64,000 bases of DNA from the NCBI RefSeq assembly GCF_042646425.1, contig NZ_JBHRTR010000031.1, positions 398,289 through 462,288 of the forward strand. Reading direction: 5' to 3'. This document shows, piece by piece, positions 25,327-33,572 of the stretch. The DNA is from Marinibaculum pumilum. GTDB taxonomy: Bacteria; Pseudomonadota; Alphaproteobacteria; Ferrovibrionales; Ferrovibrionaceae. Position 1 is the first letter of the stretch. Each line of letters opens with the position of its first letter. Under the pieces are notes generated by a model. The model searched no databases, was not told the origin of the DNA, and was given only the letters and a program-made list of their open reading frames with translations. The position numbers and the translations under genes are program-made.

Positions 25327-26121
25327 TCACATATAGCCGGCGTTGCGCAGCCGCTCGAAGGCGTCCTCGGACTCGTGGTCCATCGCCCGGCCGGCGCGTT
25401 CCTCGGTGCGGGTGGCGGCCAGCTCCGCGATAATGGCGTCCAGGTCGGCGGCGTCGCTGTCGATCGGGTTGGTGATGCCGATCTCGCCCAGCGACCGGAA
25501 GCGCCTGCCGCCTTGCGCGAAATAGAGCGGCACCACGGGAATGCCCTCGCGCTGGGTGTAGCGCCAGATGTCCAGCTCGGTCCAATGCAGCAGCGGATGC
25601 ACCCGGACATGGCCGCCGTCGGGCGCGCGGTCGGCATAGAGGTCCCAGAACTCCGCCGGCTGGTCGCGATAGTCCCAGTCGCCGGTATCCACCCGCGGGC
25701 TGAACACCCGCTCCTTGGCGCGTGTCGCCTGCTCGTCGCGGCGGATGCCGACGATCACCGCCTTCAGCCCGTAGCGGGCGACCGCCTCCTTCAGGCCGGC
25801 GGTCTTGCGCGCGGCGAAGCGGGAGGCGGGCGGCAGGGTGGGGTCGATGCCCTCCAGCGGCGGGCAGGGGTCCGCGATCAGCTCCAGCCCCCATTCCTTC
25901 GCGTAGCGGTCGCGGAAGGCATAGACCTCCGGGAACTCCGCGCCGGTGTCCAGGTGCATGGCCGGGAAGGGCATGCGGCCGAAGAAGGCCTTGCGGGCCA
26001 GATGCACCATCACCCCGGAATCCTTGCCGATCGACCAGAGCATGGCCAGCGGCGAGAAATGCCGGAATGCCTCGCGCAGGATGTAGATGCTCTGATGCTC
26101 CAGGGCGTCGAGGGCGCTCAT
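25327..26121 (-). CDS. cysD: Sulfate adenylyltransferase subunit 2 (CysD)
   Basis: Predicted 264 aa. ATP pyrophosphatase fold with WSIGKDSGVMVHLARKAF (P-loop-like motif at residues 29-35), then HLDTGAEFPEVY, and RDEQATRAKER. The C-terminal end matches CysD. It forms the heterodimer with CysN that adenylates sulfate. It is the first gene of the minus-strand cysD-cysNC pair. Confidence 0.9.
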   Translation of the reverse strand: MSALDALEHQSIYILREAFRHFSPLAMLWSIGKDSGVMVHLARKAFFGRMPFPAMHLDTGAEFPEVYAFRDRYAKEWGLELIADPCPPLEGIDPTLPPASRFAARKTAGLKEAVARYGLKAVIVGIRRDEQATRAKERVFSPRVDTGDWDYRDQPAEFWDLYADRAPDGGHVRVHPLLHWTELDIWRYTQREGIPVVPLYFAQGGRRFRSLGEIGITNPIDSDAADLDAIIAELAATRTEERAGRAMDHESEDAFERLRNAGYM

Positions 26122-26238
26122 GGTGGGCTGGTCCGCATTGGTTGCAGAACGGGGGCGGGCGGTTGGGCCGGCGGTTTAGGCGCTGGGCCGGCGAAGCGCA
26201 AGGGACGCCGGGTCGCAGGCAACTCCCCGGTGCCGCGG

Positions 26239-27096
26239 TCAGGGCGCCGCTTGCGCCGGCACCGGATTGCCGGCCTGCGGCAGCAGCATGGTGAGTTTCA
26301 GCCCCGGCTGGCTGGCCAGGGTGAAGCCCACCTGTTCGAAGCAGAGCGCGCCGTCCCGCGGATGGCAGAACCGGCGCAGGCCACCCTCGCGGCCCTGCAC
26401 GTCCTGCGCCGCCCAGAGCCGGGCGAAGTCCGGGCTGTCCCGCCGCAGGCCGTCGACCAGGGCGCGGATCGACGGATCGGTCATCCGGGGCGTGGCCTCG
26501 GCGCGGAACTCCGCCACCACCCGGCGGGCACGTGCGTCATGGTCCTGGATCAGGCGCCGGGCCACGGGCGACAGGAAGATGAAGCGCAGCATGTTGCGCC
26601 CGTCCGCGCCGGGCGTCTCGCCTGCCATGTCGCCCGGTGCATCGCCGTCGAGCCAGCCCGCGAACAGATGCGCGGCCGCGCCGTTCCAGTGCAGCACCGT
26701 CCAGCAGGGGTCGAGGATATAGGCCGGGCAGGCGATCGCCGCGACGCAGGCGGGCAGTGCGGCGGGCAAGGGCGCGCCCTCGGCATCCTGCCGCTCCGGG
26801 TCGCGGCGCGCCGCCAGTTCGAACAGGTAGGTGCGCTCCGCCCGCCCCAGCTGGAGCGCACGCGACAGCCGCGACAGCGCCGCGCGCGACAGCGAGATCT
26901 CGCGGCCCTGCTCCAGCCAGGTGACCCAGGTGGTGGAGAGGCCGGAGAGCTGCGCCAGCTCCTCGCGGCGCAGGCCCGGCGTGCGGCGACGCGGGCCGGG
27001 CGGCAGGCCCAGGGCTTCCGGCGACAGCCGTTCGCGCTGGGCCCGCACGAAGGCGCCCAGGGCGCGCCGGCGTTCGGCATCTTCGGAAGGATTCAT
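26239..27096 (-). CDS. XRE-type regulator with MmyB-like ligand-binding domain
   Basis: Predicted 285 aa. The N-terminal helix-turn-helix (about residues 15-75) contains RRTPGLRREELAQLSGLST and TWLEQGR. The C-terminal two-thirds is the MmyB-type ligand-binding domain of actinobacterial and proteobacterial regulators. Such regulators usually control the adjacent divergent gene, here the methyltransferase 106 bp away across an AT-rich gap containing an inverted repeat. Confidence 0.8.
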   Translation of the reverse strand: MNPSEDAERRRALGAFVRAQRERLSPEALGLPPGPRRRTPGLRREELAQLSGLSTTWVTWLEQGREISLSRAALSRLSRALQLGRAERTYLFELAARRDPERQDAEGAPLPAALPACVAAIACPAYILDPCWTVLHWNGAAAHLFAGWLDGDAPGDMAGETPGADGRNMLRFIFLSPVARRLIQDHDARARRVVAEFRAEATPRMTDPSIRALVDGLRRDSPDFARLWAAQDVQGREGGLRRFCHPRDGALCFEQVGFTLASQPGLKLTMLLPQAGNPVPAQAAP

Positions 27097-27098
27097 GG

Positions 27099-27135
27099 TG
27101 TTATATATACCAGGATAAAAATGGATCTTATAACA
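27099..27135. promoter_or_regulatory. Inverted repeat in a divergent AT-rich gap
   Basis: TGTTATA and TATAACA, separated by 23 bases, flank an alternating TATATA stretch in the gap between the regulator and the methyltransferase gene. This is an AT island in GC-rich DNA, suitable as an operator and a pair of divergent promoters. Confidence 0.5.
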
Positions 27136-27202
27136 GTGTCGAACTGTGCGTAGATCATCCCCGTGACCGGCAAGGGCCGGTCGGAACCAGGGAAATGCGG
27201 AG

Positions 27203-27979
27203 ATGTCGGAGCACAGGAGTCACGAGGCGACCGTCGGCAGCCAGTTCGGCGTGCAGGCGAAAGCCTATCTGAACAGCGCGGTCCATTCCCAGGGCCCGGA
27301 CCTGGAGGCGCTGGCGGACCTGGCGCGGACCTGGCCGCAGGCGCGGGTGCTCGACATGGGCTGCGGCGGCGGCCATGCCACCTATACCATGGCGCCGCAT
27401 GCGGAATCCGTCATCGCCTACGACCTGTCGCCGGAGATGCTGTCGGTCGTGGCTGCGGCGGCGAAGGAGCGCGGCCTGTCCAACGTCACCACCCGGCAGG
27501 GGCGGGCGGAGCGCCTGCCGTTCGACGATGCCAGCTTCGACCTGGTGGTCAGCCGGCTGTCGGCGCATCACTGGCAGGATGCCGCCGCCGGGGTGCGGGA
27601 AGCGGCGCGGGTGCTGGCGCCGGGCGGCACCTTCTGCCTGATCGACATCGTCTCTCCCGGCACGCCGCTGGCCGACACCTTCCTGCAGGCGATCGAACTG
27701 CTGCGCGATGTCTCCCATGTCCGGGACTACAGCCGCGCGGAATGGGAAACGATGATCGCTGCCGCCGGCCTGACGACCGTGGTCACCCGGCAGAACCGCA
27801 TGCAGATCGACTTCGACAGCTGGGTGGCGCGGATGTCGACCCCGCCGGAGAACGTGGCCGGCATCCGGGCGCTGCACGCCGCCATGCCGCAGGAGGTCGC
27901 CGCCTGGTTCGAGCTGAAGGCCGACGGCAGCTTCGTCTTCGACAACATGCTGTTCCAGGCCGTGAAGCCGGCGCGGTAG
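27203..27979 (+). CDS. Class I SAM-dependent methyltransferase, UbiE/YcgJ-like
   Basis: Predicted 258 aa. Motif I is VLDMGCGGGHATYTM (about residues 49-63), then YDLSPEML, LPFDDASFDLVVSR and ARVLAPGGTF. Substrate unknown. It is divergent from the MmyB-type regulator gene, so that regulator probably controls it. ATG 27203 has a weak Shine-Dalgarno (GGAGA). Confidence 0.75.
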   Translation: MSEHRSHEATVGSQFGVQAKAYLNSAVHSQGPDLEALADLARTWPQARVLDMGCGGGHATYTMAPHAESVIAYDLSPEMLSVVAAAAKERGLSNVTTRQGRAERLPFDDASFDLVVSRLSAHHWQDAAAGVREAARVLAPGGTFCLIDIVSPGTPLADTFLQAIELLRDVSHVRDYSRAEWETMIAAAGLTTVVTRQNRMQIDFDSWVARMSTPPENVAGIRALHAAMPQEVAAWFELKADGSFVFDNMLFQAVKPAR

Positions 27980-28005
27980 GCGCGGAAGGGATTGTCTTGC
28001 GACCA

Positions 28006-28037
28006 TCACATGACTAGTTATCTGACTAGTCATGTGA
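28006..28037 (+). promoter_or_regulatory. Perfect 13-bp inverted repeat, toxin-antitoxin operator
   Basis: TCACATGACTAGT and its exact complement are separated by six bases, ending 21 bp before the antitoxin ATG. Inside it, TGACTAGT also recurs as a 12-bp-spaced direct repeat, so it could hold two operator half-sites. This is the expected autoregulation site of a Phd/VapC module. Confidence 0.7.
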
Positions 28038-28058
28038 CGGTTCATTGGAGCGACGGCG

Positions 28059-28313
28059 ATGGCGCGACCGGAATCCTGGTCCGTGCAGGATGCGAAGGCA
28101 CGGTTCAGCGAGTTTCTCGAGACCTGCCTGAGCGAAGGGCCGCAGATCGTCACCAAACGCGGGACGGAGACCGCGGTTCTGGTGTCGGCGCAGGAATGGC
28201 GGCGGTTGCAGGCCGCCGCGCAACCGGACCTGAAAGCGCTTCTGCTGTCCGATGCCGGCCGCATCGACCTTCCGGTGCCGCGCCGCGGCCGATTGCGGCG
28301 CAGGGCACCCTGA
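28059..28313 (+). CDS. Phd/YefM-family antitoxin
   Basis: Predicted 84 aa. WSVQDAKARFSEFLE and PQIVTKRGTETAVLVSAQEW fit the Phd/YefM DNA-binding fold. The basic, Arg-rich tail (RRGRLRRRAP) is probably the toxin-binding part. The gene ends 7 bp before the PIN toxin and follows a perfect palindrome, so it is likely autoregulated. Confidence 0.75.
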   Translation: MARPESWSVQDAKARFSEFLETCLSEGPQIVTKRGTETAVLVSAQEWRRLQAAAQPDLKALLLSDAGRIDLPVPRRGRLRRRAP

Positions 28314-28320
28314 TCGCCCG

Positions 28321-28728
28321 ATGTATCTTCTGGATACCAATATCGTTTCGGAACTGCGGCGCCCGAAGCCGCATGGCGGTGTGGTGGCCTGGATCGCGGG
28401 CATACCGGACACCGCGCTTCACCTGTCGGCCGTGACCATCGGCGAGATCCAGGCGGGCATCGAACGGGCACGCGAACAGGATGCCGCAATGGCAGCGGAG
28501 ATCGACGCCTGGCTCGACCGGGTCGCCGGCAGCTGGAACGTCTTGCCGATGGATTCGCGGTGCTTCCGCTTGTGGGCCCGCCTGATGCACGGCAGGTCGG
28601 ACAGCCTTCTGGAGGACGCGATGATTGCCGCAACCGCGATGGTCCACGACCTGACCGTCGTGACACGGAATGTGCGGGACTTCGAGGTCTTCGCGGTTCC
28701 GGTGCTCGATCCCTTCCGGGGCGACTGA
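28321..28728 (+). CDS. PIN-domain toxin (VapC/FitB-like)
   Basis: Predicted 135 aa. The acidic metal-binding residues of PIN nucleases are present: Asp5 in MYLLDTN, Glu42 in VTIGEIQAGIE, Asp99 in LLEDAMIAA and Asp120 in TRNVRDF. It resembles FitB more than other VapC proteins. It is predicted to cleave RNA, and the Phd-type antitoxin upstream should neutralise it. ATG 28321 is 7 bp after the antitoxin stop. Confidence 0.75.
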   Translation: MYLLDTNIVSELRRPKPHGGVVAWIAGIPDTALHLSAVTIGEIQAGIERAREQDAAMAAEIDAWLDRVAGSWNVLPMDSRCFRLWARLMHGRSDSLLEDAMIAATAMVHDLTVVTRNVRDFEVFAVPVLDPFRGD

Positions 28729-28831
28729 CGGGGCGGCGCCCCTCCCCACCTTGGCTCTCGATCGGGCCCTCGATTGGTCCGCGGACGGTTCTCCCATACC
28801 CTGTGGCAGACGGAAGCGGGGGAGGGAAATC

Positions 28832-30244
28832 ATGACGCGCCGGAACCTGGCAGGCCTTCTCGTACTCATTGTCCTGGTGTCGGGGCCTGGCCTTCACGGA
28901 CCGGCGGCGGCGGCTTCGCCCTGCCAGCGCTCGCTCGACTATCTGGCGGACCGCTACGCGGCGGAGCCGCAGACCCGGGCCGCGTTCCAGGCCGCCTATG
29001 ACGGTCTGCAGCCCTTGCCGCCGGGCTACAGCTATGGCGGGTCGGGTGCCAATCCCTGGACGGCGGCCGGCGACGGCGAAGGCCTGGCGAAGGCGGTCGG
29101 CCGCTTCTACGCGCAGGTCTGCACGACCCTGCCGCAGATCGTCGGCGACAGCGACAATGCCCTGGATTCCATCCAGTATTTCGCCTGGCTCTACTATCAC
29201 AACAAGGCCGGGCAGCGGCTGGTGCAGGGGATCGACCCCGTGGATCCGGCCCGGAAGCTCCCCAGCGTCGCCACCTTCCTGCAGATGTTCCTGGAGGACT
29301 ACAAGGCCTTCATGGACAGCCCGCAATCGACCGGGCAGGTGGCCGAATGGATCGCCGACCCGCGCATCGAGATCGAGGATTACCGCCGCACCAGGGCCGC
29401 CGAGTATGAGAGCTGGAACGCCTTCTTCGCCCGCAACCTGAAGGGCGATCCGGCGACCGGCTATCCGTCGCGGCCGGTGACCATGCCGGACCGGGACTAT
29501 GTCGTCGTGGCGCCGACCGACTGCATCATGAACCCGCTGGTGCAGGTGGTGGTGAAGGATGCACAGCCGGTGGAGCGCCGGCTGCTGGAGAACCCGCTGC
29601 AGCGCGACACGGTGCTGGACGTGAAGGGCATCCCGCTGTCGGTGGACGAGCTGCTGGGCGATGCGCCGGACGCGCTGAAGGCGAAGTTCGTTGGCGCCAC
29701 CGGGCTGGCCTGCGTGCTGATGCCCAACACCTACCACCATTTCCACAGCCCGGTGGACGGCACCATCCGCTATGCGCAGATCGTGGAGGCGGGCAGCCCG
29801 GGCGCGGCCGGCGTGTTCGGCTATATCGACTGGCCGAACTGGGTGCCGCTGGACGGCAATGTCGGCCGGCCGGGCACCGATTTCAGCCAGTTCCAGGGCT
29901 TCACCCGCGGCGTGATCGTGATCGAGGTCGAATATGCCAACCTGCCGGGCCGGGAGCCGGCGATGCTGAAAGGCCATGTCGCCTCGATCCCGGTCGGCCT
30001 GGACACGGTCGGCTCGGTGGTGTTCCACGACGGCGTGACCGAAGGCGCGCGGGTGAAGAAGGGTGTCACCCCGTTCGGCAACTTCTTCTTCGGCGGCTCC
30101 CTGGACATCATGCTGTTCTCGCCGATCGAGGGGGCGGACGGCGCCGAAATGCTGAGCCCGGCGGTGCAGGTCCGCATGGGCAACCAGATCGGCATCCTCA
30201 ACACCCCCCAGCCGGCGCCCAGGACGCCCTGGACGCCGGATTGA
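28832..30244 (+). CDS. Exported phosphatidylserine decarboxylase-like protein
   Basis: Predicted 470 aa; ATG 28832 with GGGGAGGGA upstream. It starts with a signal peptide (RRNLAGLLVLIVLVSGPGL, cut after PAAAA). An N-terminal PSD-associated domain precedes the decarboxylase fold, which has NTYHHFHSPVDG and VKKGVTPFGNFFFGGSLDI. The self-cleavage sequence that gives the pyruvoyl group is usually LGST; here it is GGSL, as in the related large-subfamily proteins. Export to the periplasm would be unusual for an enzyme acting at the inner membrane. It lies between two toxin-antitoxin modules. Confidence 0.65.
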   Translation: MTRRNLAGLLVLIVLVSGPGLHGPAAAASPCQRSLDYLADRYAAEPQTRAAFQAAYDGLQPLPPGYSYGGSGANPWTAAGDGEGLAKAVGRFYAQVCTTLPQIVGDSDNALDSIQYFAWLYYHNKAGQRLVQGIDPVDPARKLPSVATFLQMFLEDYKAFMDSPQSTGQVAEWIADPRIEIEDYRRTRAAEYESWNAFFARNLKGDPATGYPSRPVTMPDRDYVVVAPTDCIMNPLVQVVVKDAQPVERRLLENPLQRDTVLDVKGIPLSVDELLGDAPDALKAKFVGATGLACVLMPNTYHHFHSPVDGTIRYAQIVEAGSPGAAGVFGYIDWPNWVPLDGNVGRPGTDFSQFQGFTRGVIVIEVEYANLPGREPAMLKGHVASIPVGLDTVGSVVFHDGVTEGARVKKGVTPFGNFFFGGSLDIMLFSPIEGADGAEMLSPAVQVRMGNQIGILNTPQPAPRTPWTPD

Positions 30245-30254
30245 GCTGTGGTCC

Positions 30255-30653
30255 CTAAGCGGCGCCTGCTGGCACCGCAGGTTCGATATCGGTGCGCCGG
30301 AAATCGTCGCCTACGAACAGCAGCGGGGCGGCCGTGCGGCGGGCGAGGGCATAGGCGAAGCAGTCGCTGAAGTTGAGACCGGCGGGATGAATGCCCTTGC
30401 CCCAGCGGCGATAGGCGGTGGCGACCTCCTCTGCGGCATCGCGGTCGACCGGGTGGATCTCCATGCCCAGGCCGGTGATCAGCCGGTCCATCTCGGCGGC
30501 CAGGTTGCGATGCGCCGCGACGATCTTGGCCTCGGCCACAGTGCCGGCGGAGATGCAGAGGGACGGAGCGCCTTCCAGGACCGGCATGCACGGGCGCCCG
30601 CCCGGTTCGCCGCACAGGACCGCCATAAGGGCCGAAGTATCGACGACGATCAC
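30255..30653 (-). CDS. PIN-domain toxin (VapC-like)
   Basis: Predicted 132 aa. PIN residues: Asp5 in MIVVDTSAL, Glu41 in VAEAKIVA, Asp97 in NFSDCFAYALA and Asp117 in FVGDDF. This is a standard VapC ribonuclease layout. It overlaps the upstream antitoxin gene by ATGA. It is convergent with the decarboxylase-like gene, only 10 bp apart. Confidence 0.75.
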   Translation of the reverse strand: MIVVDTSALMAVLCGEPGGRPCMPVLEGAPSLCISAGTVAEAKIVAAHRNLAAEMDRLITGLGMEIHPVDRDAAEEVATAYRRWGKGIHPAGLNFSDCFAYALARRTAAPLLFVGDDFRRTDIEPAVPAGAA

Positions 30654-30907
30654 CCGGGCAGTCCCTCATCTCCGTAGAGGAAGTCCTGGCTGCGGGCGGC
30701 ATCCGGGCCGGCAGTGATTTTTCTGGCGGCCGCAGCCTGCAGGGATTGCAGCAAAGCACGGCGGTCGGCAGGTCTGGGAAGGGCCTGAAGCCCGACCAGT
30801 CGGGCCACCGGCCGGCCATGCCGGGTCAGCAGGATCTCCTCGCCCGCCTCGGCCCGCCGGATCAGGTCGGTAAGGCGCCCCTTGGCGTCTGTGACCGGAA
30901 TCTCCAC
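30650..30907 (-). CDS. Phd-family antitoxin (VapB partner)
   Basis: Predicted 85 aa. VTDAKGRLTDLIRRAEAGEE and RHGRPVARLVGL are typical Phd/YefM antitoxin sequences. Translational coupling (ATGA) to the downstream PIN toxin and a palindrome centred 24 bp upstream of its ATG support a toxin-antitoxin operon. Confidence 0.75.
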   Translation of the reverse strand: MEIPVTDAKGRLTDLIRRAEAGEEILLTRHGRPVARLVGLQALPRPADRRALLQSLQAAAARKITAGPDAARSQDFLYGDEGLPG

Positions 30908-30921
30908 GCCTGCCTCCTATC

Positions 30922-30940
30922 TGGACCAGAGAATGGTCCA
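30922..30940 (-). promoter_or_regulatory. Inverted repeat, operator of the second toxin-antitoxin pair
   Basis: TGGACCA and TGGTCCA are perfect complements with a 5-bp spacer, upstream of the antitoxin start on the minus strand. Confidence 0.6.
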
Positions 30941-31091
30941 ATATTGCCATGCTGTTCGGGTATGGCTAAGCCGCGTGGTGGGCCGCCGCATAGCTGCGGG
31001 GGCAGCGAATTGTCGGCGCCGGCCCCGCCTGCTACCGTTAACCCCTCTGGGCCGCCCCGCGGTGCGGGCGGCGGTGGGTGATGCGGAACCG

Positions 31092-32468
31092 ATGGCCCAG
31101 CTGACGGGCATGGCGGCAGGCGCCGTCCAAGCGACTTTACCGGCCGATGCCGCGATGGCGGCAAGCTACGACCCCTGGCTGGTCGCGGCTTCGATCGCCA
31201 TTGCGGTGATGGCCTCCTTCACCGGCCTGCGGCTGGCCTCCGGCCTGAAGGACCTGGACGGCGCGGCGCGCCGCCGCCAGCTGGCGAAGGCGGCGCTGAC
31301 CCTGGGCGGCGGCATCTGGTCGATGCATTTCGTCGCGATGCTGGCGGTGAAACTGCCGGTGCTGGTCAGCTACGACGCGCTCTACACCCTGGGCTCCGTC
31401 CTGCTCTCGATCCTGATCGTCGGCATCGGCCTGTCGCTGATGCATCTGGGCGCGCGGACCTGGCCGCGAACGATCTTCGCCGGCACCCTGACCGGGCTGG
31501 GCATCGTGTCGATGCACTATGTCGGCATGGATGCCATCGGCGGCGCCTGCATCGTCGACTACCGGTTCGGCGGGGCCGTCGTCTCCTCCGCCGTCGCGAT
31601 CGGCTTCTCGATCTGCGCGATCCGGCTGGCCTATGGCCGGCGCACCCTGCTGCAGCTCTGCCTGGGCGCCCTGCTGCTGGGGGTCACGATCGCCGCCATG
31701 CATTATTCCGCCATGGCCTTCACCCGGTTCCTGCCAGTGCCGGAGACCTGGAGCCTGGCCACGCCGGAGATCGACCAGGGCCAGCTGGCCCTGATCGTGG
31801 CCGTCGCCGCCTTCCTGGTCTGCGGCCTGTTCCTGCTGACCGCGATGCCGCTGGACGGCCGTGCCTCCGCCGCCGGCGGCAAGGCGGCGGCGACCGGCGG
31901 TGGTGCAGGAACTGTCCCGCCCGAGGCGGCCATGGCCGCGGGTGCCATGCTGGCGATGGCGCCGCAGCCGGCGCTGGCCAGCGGATCGATGGACGAACAG
32001 CCCGCGGCTCTGCGGACGGCCTTCTTCGACGGGGCCGGGGAGGGGGCGAAGCCTTCACCTGCCGAAGGGGCGGCGCCTGCCGGGACGGCCGCGGTCACGG
32101 AGCCGGCCGCCAACGCCCCGGAGGCCCATCCCGCCGCCCGGGTGCGGCTGCCCTACGAGCAGAACAACGCCACCCTGTTCATCGATGCCGGCCGGGTGCA
32201 GGCGGTCCAGGCCGACGGTCACTACACCCGTCTGATCGACGGGGCGGGCCGGCATTTCTGCCCCTGGTCCCTGTCGAAGGTCGAGGCGCATCTGGCCGGC
32301 GGCCCGTTCATCCGCACCCACCGGTCGTTCCTGGTCAACCTGGACCATGCCAGCGGCCTGCGGCGGGAACGCGACAAGGCGTTCCTGATGCTGCCGGCGA
32401 TGAACGACGACCCGGTGCCGGTCAGCCGCTCGCACCTCGCCGAAGTGCGCCGCGCCCTCGGCCTCTGA
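31092..32468 (+). CDS. coxC: MHYT-LytTR membrane regulator (CoxC-like)
   Basis: Predicted 458 aa from ATG 31092 (GTG 31074 or a later ATG are possible). Seven membrane helices carry the MHYT motifs WSMHFVAML, SMHYVGMDA and AMHYSAMAF. A Pro/Ala/Gly-rich linker follows, and the C-terminal about 110 residues are a LytTR DNA-binding domain (IDAGRVQAVQADGHYTRLID, FIRTHRSFLVNL). CoxC and CoxH of the CO-dehydrogenase cluster have the same order; the MHYT domain is thought to sense CO, O2 or NO through a metal. The adjacent cox operon and the three direct repeats before coxM support a regulator of CO oxidation. Confidence 0.75.
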   Translation: MAQLTGMAAGAVQATLPADAAMAASYDPWLVAASIAIAVMASFTGLRLASGLKDLDGAARRRQLAKAALTLGGGIWSMHFVAMLAVKLPVLVSYDALYTLGSVLLSILIVGIGLSLMHLGARTWPRTIFAGTLTGLGIVSMHYVGMDAIGGACIVDYRFGGAVVSSAVAIGFSICAIRLAYGRRTLLQLCLGALLLGVTIAAMHYSAMAFTRFLPVPETWSLATPEIDQGQLALIVAVAAFLVCGLFLLTAMPLDGRASAAGGKAAATGGGAGTVPPEAAMAAGAMLAMAPQPALASGSMDEQPAALRTAFFDGAGEGAKPSPAEGAAPAGTAAVTEPAANAPEAHPAARVRLPYEQNNATLFIDAGRVQAVQADGHYTRLIDGAGRHFCPWSLSKVEAHLAGGPFIRTHRSFLVNLDHASGLRRERDKAFLMLPAMNDDPVPVSRSHLAEVRRALGL

Positions 32469-32529
32469 TCCATCTTCCATCGCCCCTGCGGGACCGCCGG
32501 CCTGCTGCCGGCCACGGCCGATGCCCGGC

Positions 32530-32577
32530 ATTCGCGCAGGCGTTGCCGCCATTCGTGCAGCCATGCCGCCGTTCGTG
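32530..32577 (+). repeat. Three TTnnnG direct repeats, candidate LytTR operator of cox
   Basis: ATTCGCG, ATTCGTG and GTTCGTG begin at 32530, 32551 and 32571, a period of 21 and 20 bp. Each has the core TTnnnG, and GCAG or GCGA follows. The repeats are intergenic, 118 bp before the coxM start, and on one face of the helix. LytTR dimers bind direct repeats with about this spacing. Confidence 0.55.
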
Positions 32578-32694
32578 CGAAATCGCGGTCATCCGCGGTT
32601 TCCCGGCCGCGAGCCTGGCCGAACCGCGCCAGACTCAACCCCAACGAATTGAGACCCGGGCCGGGCCCGGGCAGCGAAGGGAGGGTCGCGGGGC

Positions 32695-33558
32695 ATGATT
32701 CCCGGCACATTCGAATACCATCGGCCGTCGCGGCTGGACGAGGCTGTCGCGCTCCTGGCCGAGCATGGCGACGAGGCGCTGGTGCTGGCCGGCGGCCACA
32801 GCCTGATCCCGATGATGAAGCTGCGCATGGCGGCGCCGGAGCATCTGGTCGACCTGCAGGCGCTGGCCGACCTGCGCTTCGTCGAGGAACGCGACGGTCA
32901 CCTGGCGATCGGCGCGATGACCAGCCAGCAGGACCTGCTGGCCTCCGACGTGGTAGGTCGCACCTGCCCGATCCTGCACGAGGCCGGCGCCCTGATCGCC
33001 GACCCCCAGGTCCGCGCGCAGGGCACGATCGGCGGCAATGTGGCGAACGGCGATCCCGGCAACGACATGCCGGCGGTGATGCTGGCGCTCGATGCCCGCT
33101 ATGTCCTGGCCGGCCCGGGCGGCGAACGGGAACTGCCGGCGCGGGGCTTCTACCATTCCGCCTACGAGACCGCGCGCGAGGATGGCGAAATCCTGACCGC
33201 GATCCGCATCCCGCTGCCCGCCGCCGGCCATGGCTGGGCCTATGAGAAGCAGAAGCGCAAGGTCGGCGATTATGCCACCGCCGCCGCGGCCGTCCTGCTG
33301 CAGATGCAGGGCGGCACCTGCCGCGCCGCCGCCATCGGCCTGACCAACGTCGCGGCGGTGCCGCTGCTGGCGGAGGAGGCCGCCGCCGCCCTGGTCGGCA
33401 CGACCCTGGACAAGGCCGCCGTCGATGCCGCTGTCGCCGCGGCGAAGGCGATCACCGAACCCGCCGCCGACGGCCGCGGCCCGGCCGACTATCGCACCCA
33501 TGTGGCCGGCGTGATGGTCCGCCGCGCGATCGCGCGCGCGGCCCAGCGCGCGTCCTGA
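32695..33558 (+). CDS. coxM: CO dehydrogenase medium subunit, FAD-binding (CoxM)
   Basis: Predicted 287 aa. FAD contacts AGGHSLIPMMK (residues 32-42) and TIGGN (111-115) are present, followed by the CO-dehydrogenase flavoprotein C-terminal domain. It relays electrons from the iron-sulfur subunit to the quinone pool. AGGGAGG lies upstream of the ATG. First gene of the coxMSL structural operon. Confidence 0.9.
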   Translation: MIPGTFEYHRPSRLDEAVALLAEHGDEALVLAGGHSLIPMMKLRMAAPEHLVDLQALADLRFVEERDGHLAIGAMTSQQDLLASDVVGRTCPILHEAGALIADPQVRAQGTIGGNVANGDPGNDMPAVMLALDARYVLAGPGGERELPARGFYHSAYETAREDGEILTAIRIPLPAAGHGWAYEKQKRKVGDYATAAAAVLLQMQGGTCRAAAIGLTNVAAVPLLAEEAAAALVGTTLDKAAVDAAVAAAKAITEPAADGRGPADYRTHVAGVMVRRAIARAAQRAS

Positions 33559-33572
33559 AGAGGAGCCCGGCG

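Noticed and set aside
25319..25637. Longer start for CysNC
   Set aside because: The extra 106 residues overlap CysD in another frame; the GTPase domain begins just after ATG 25319.
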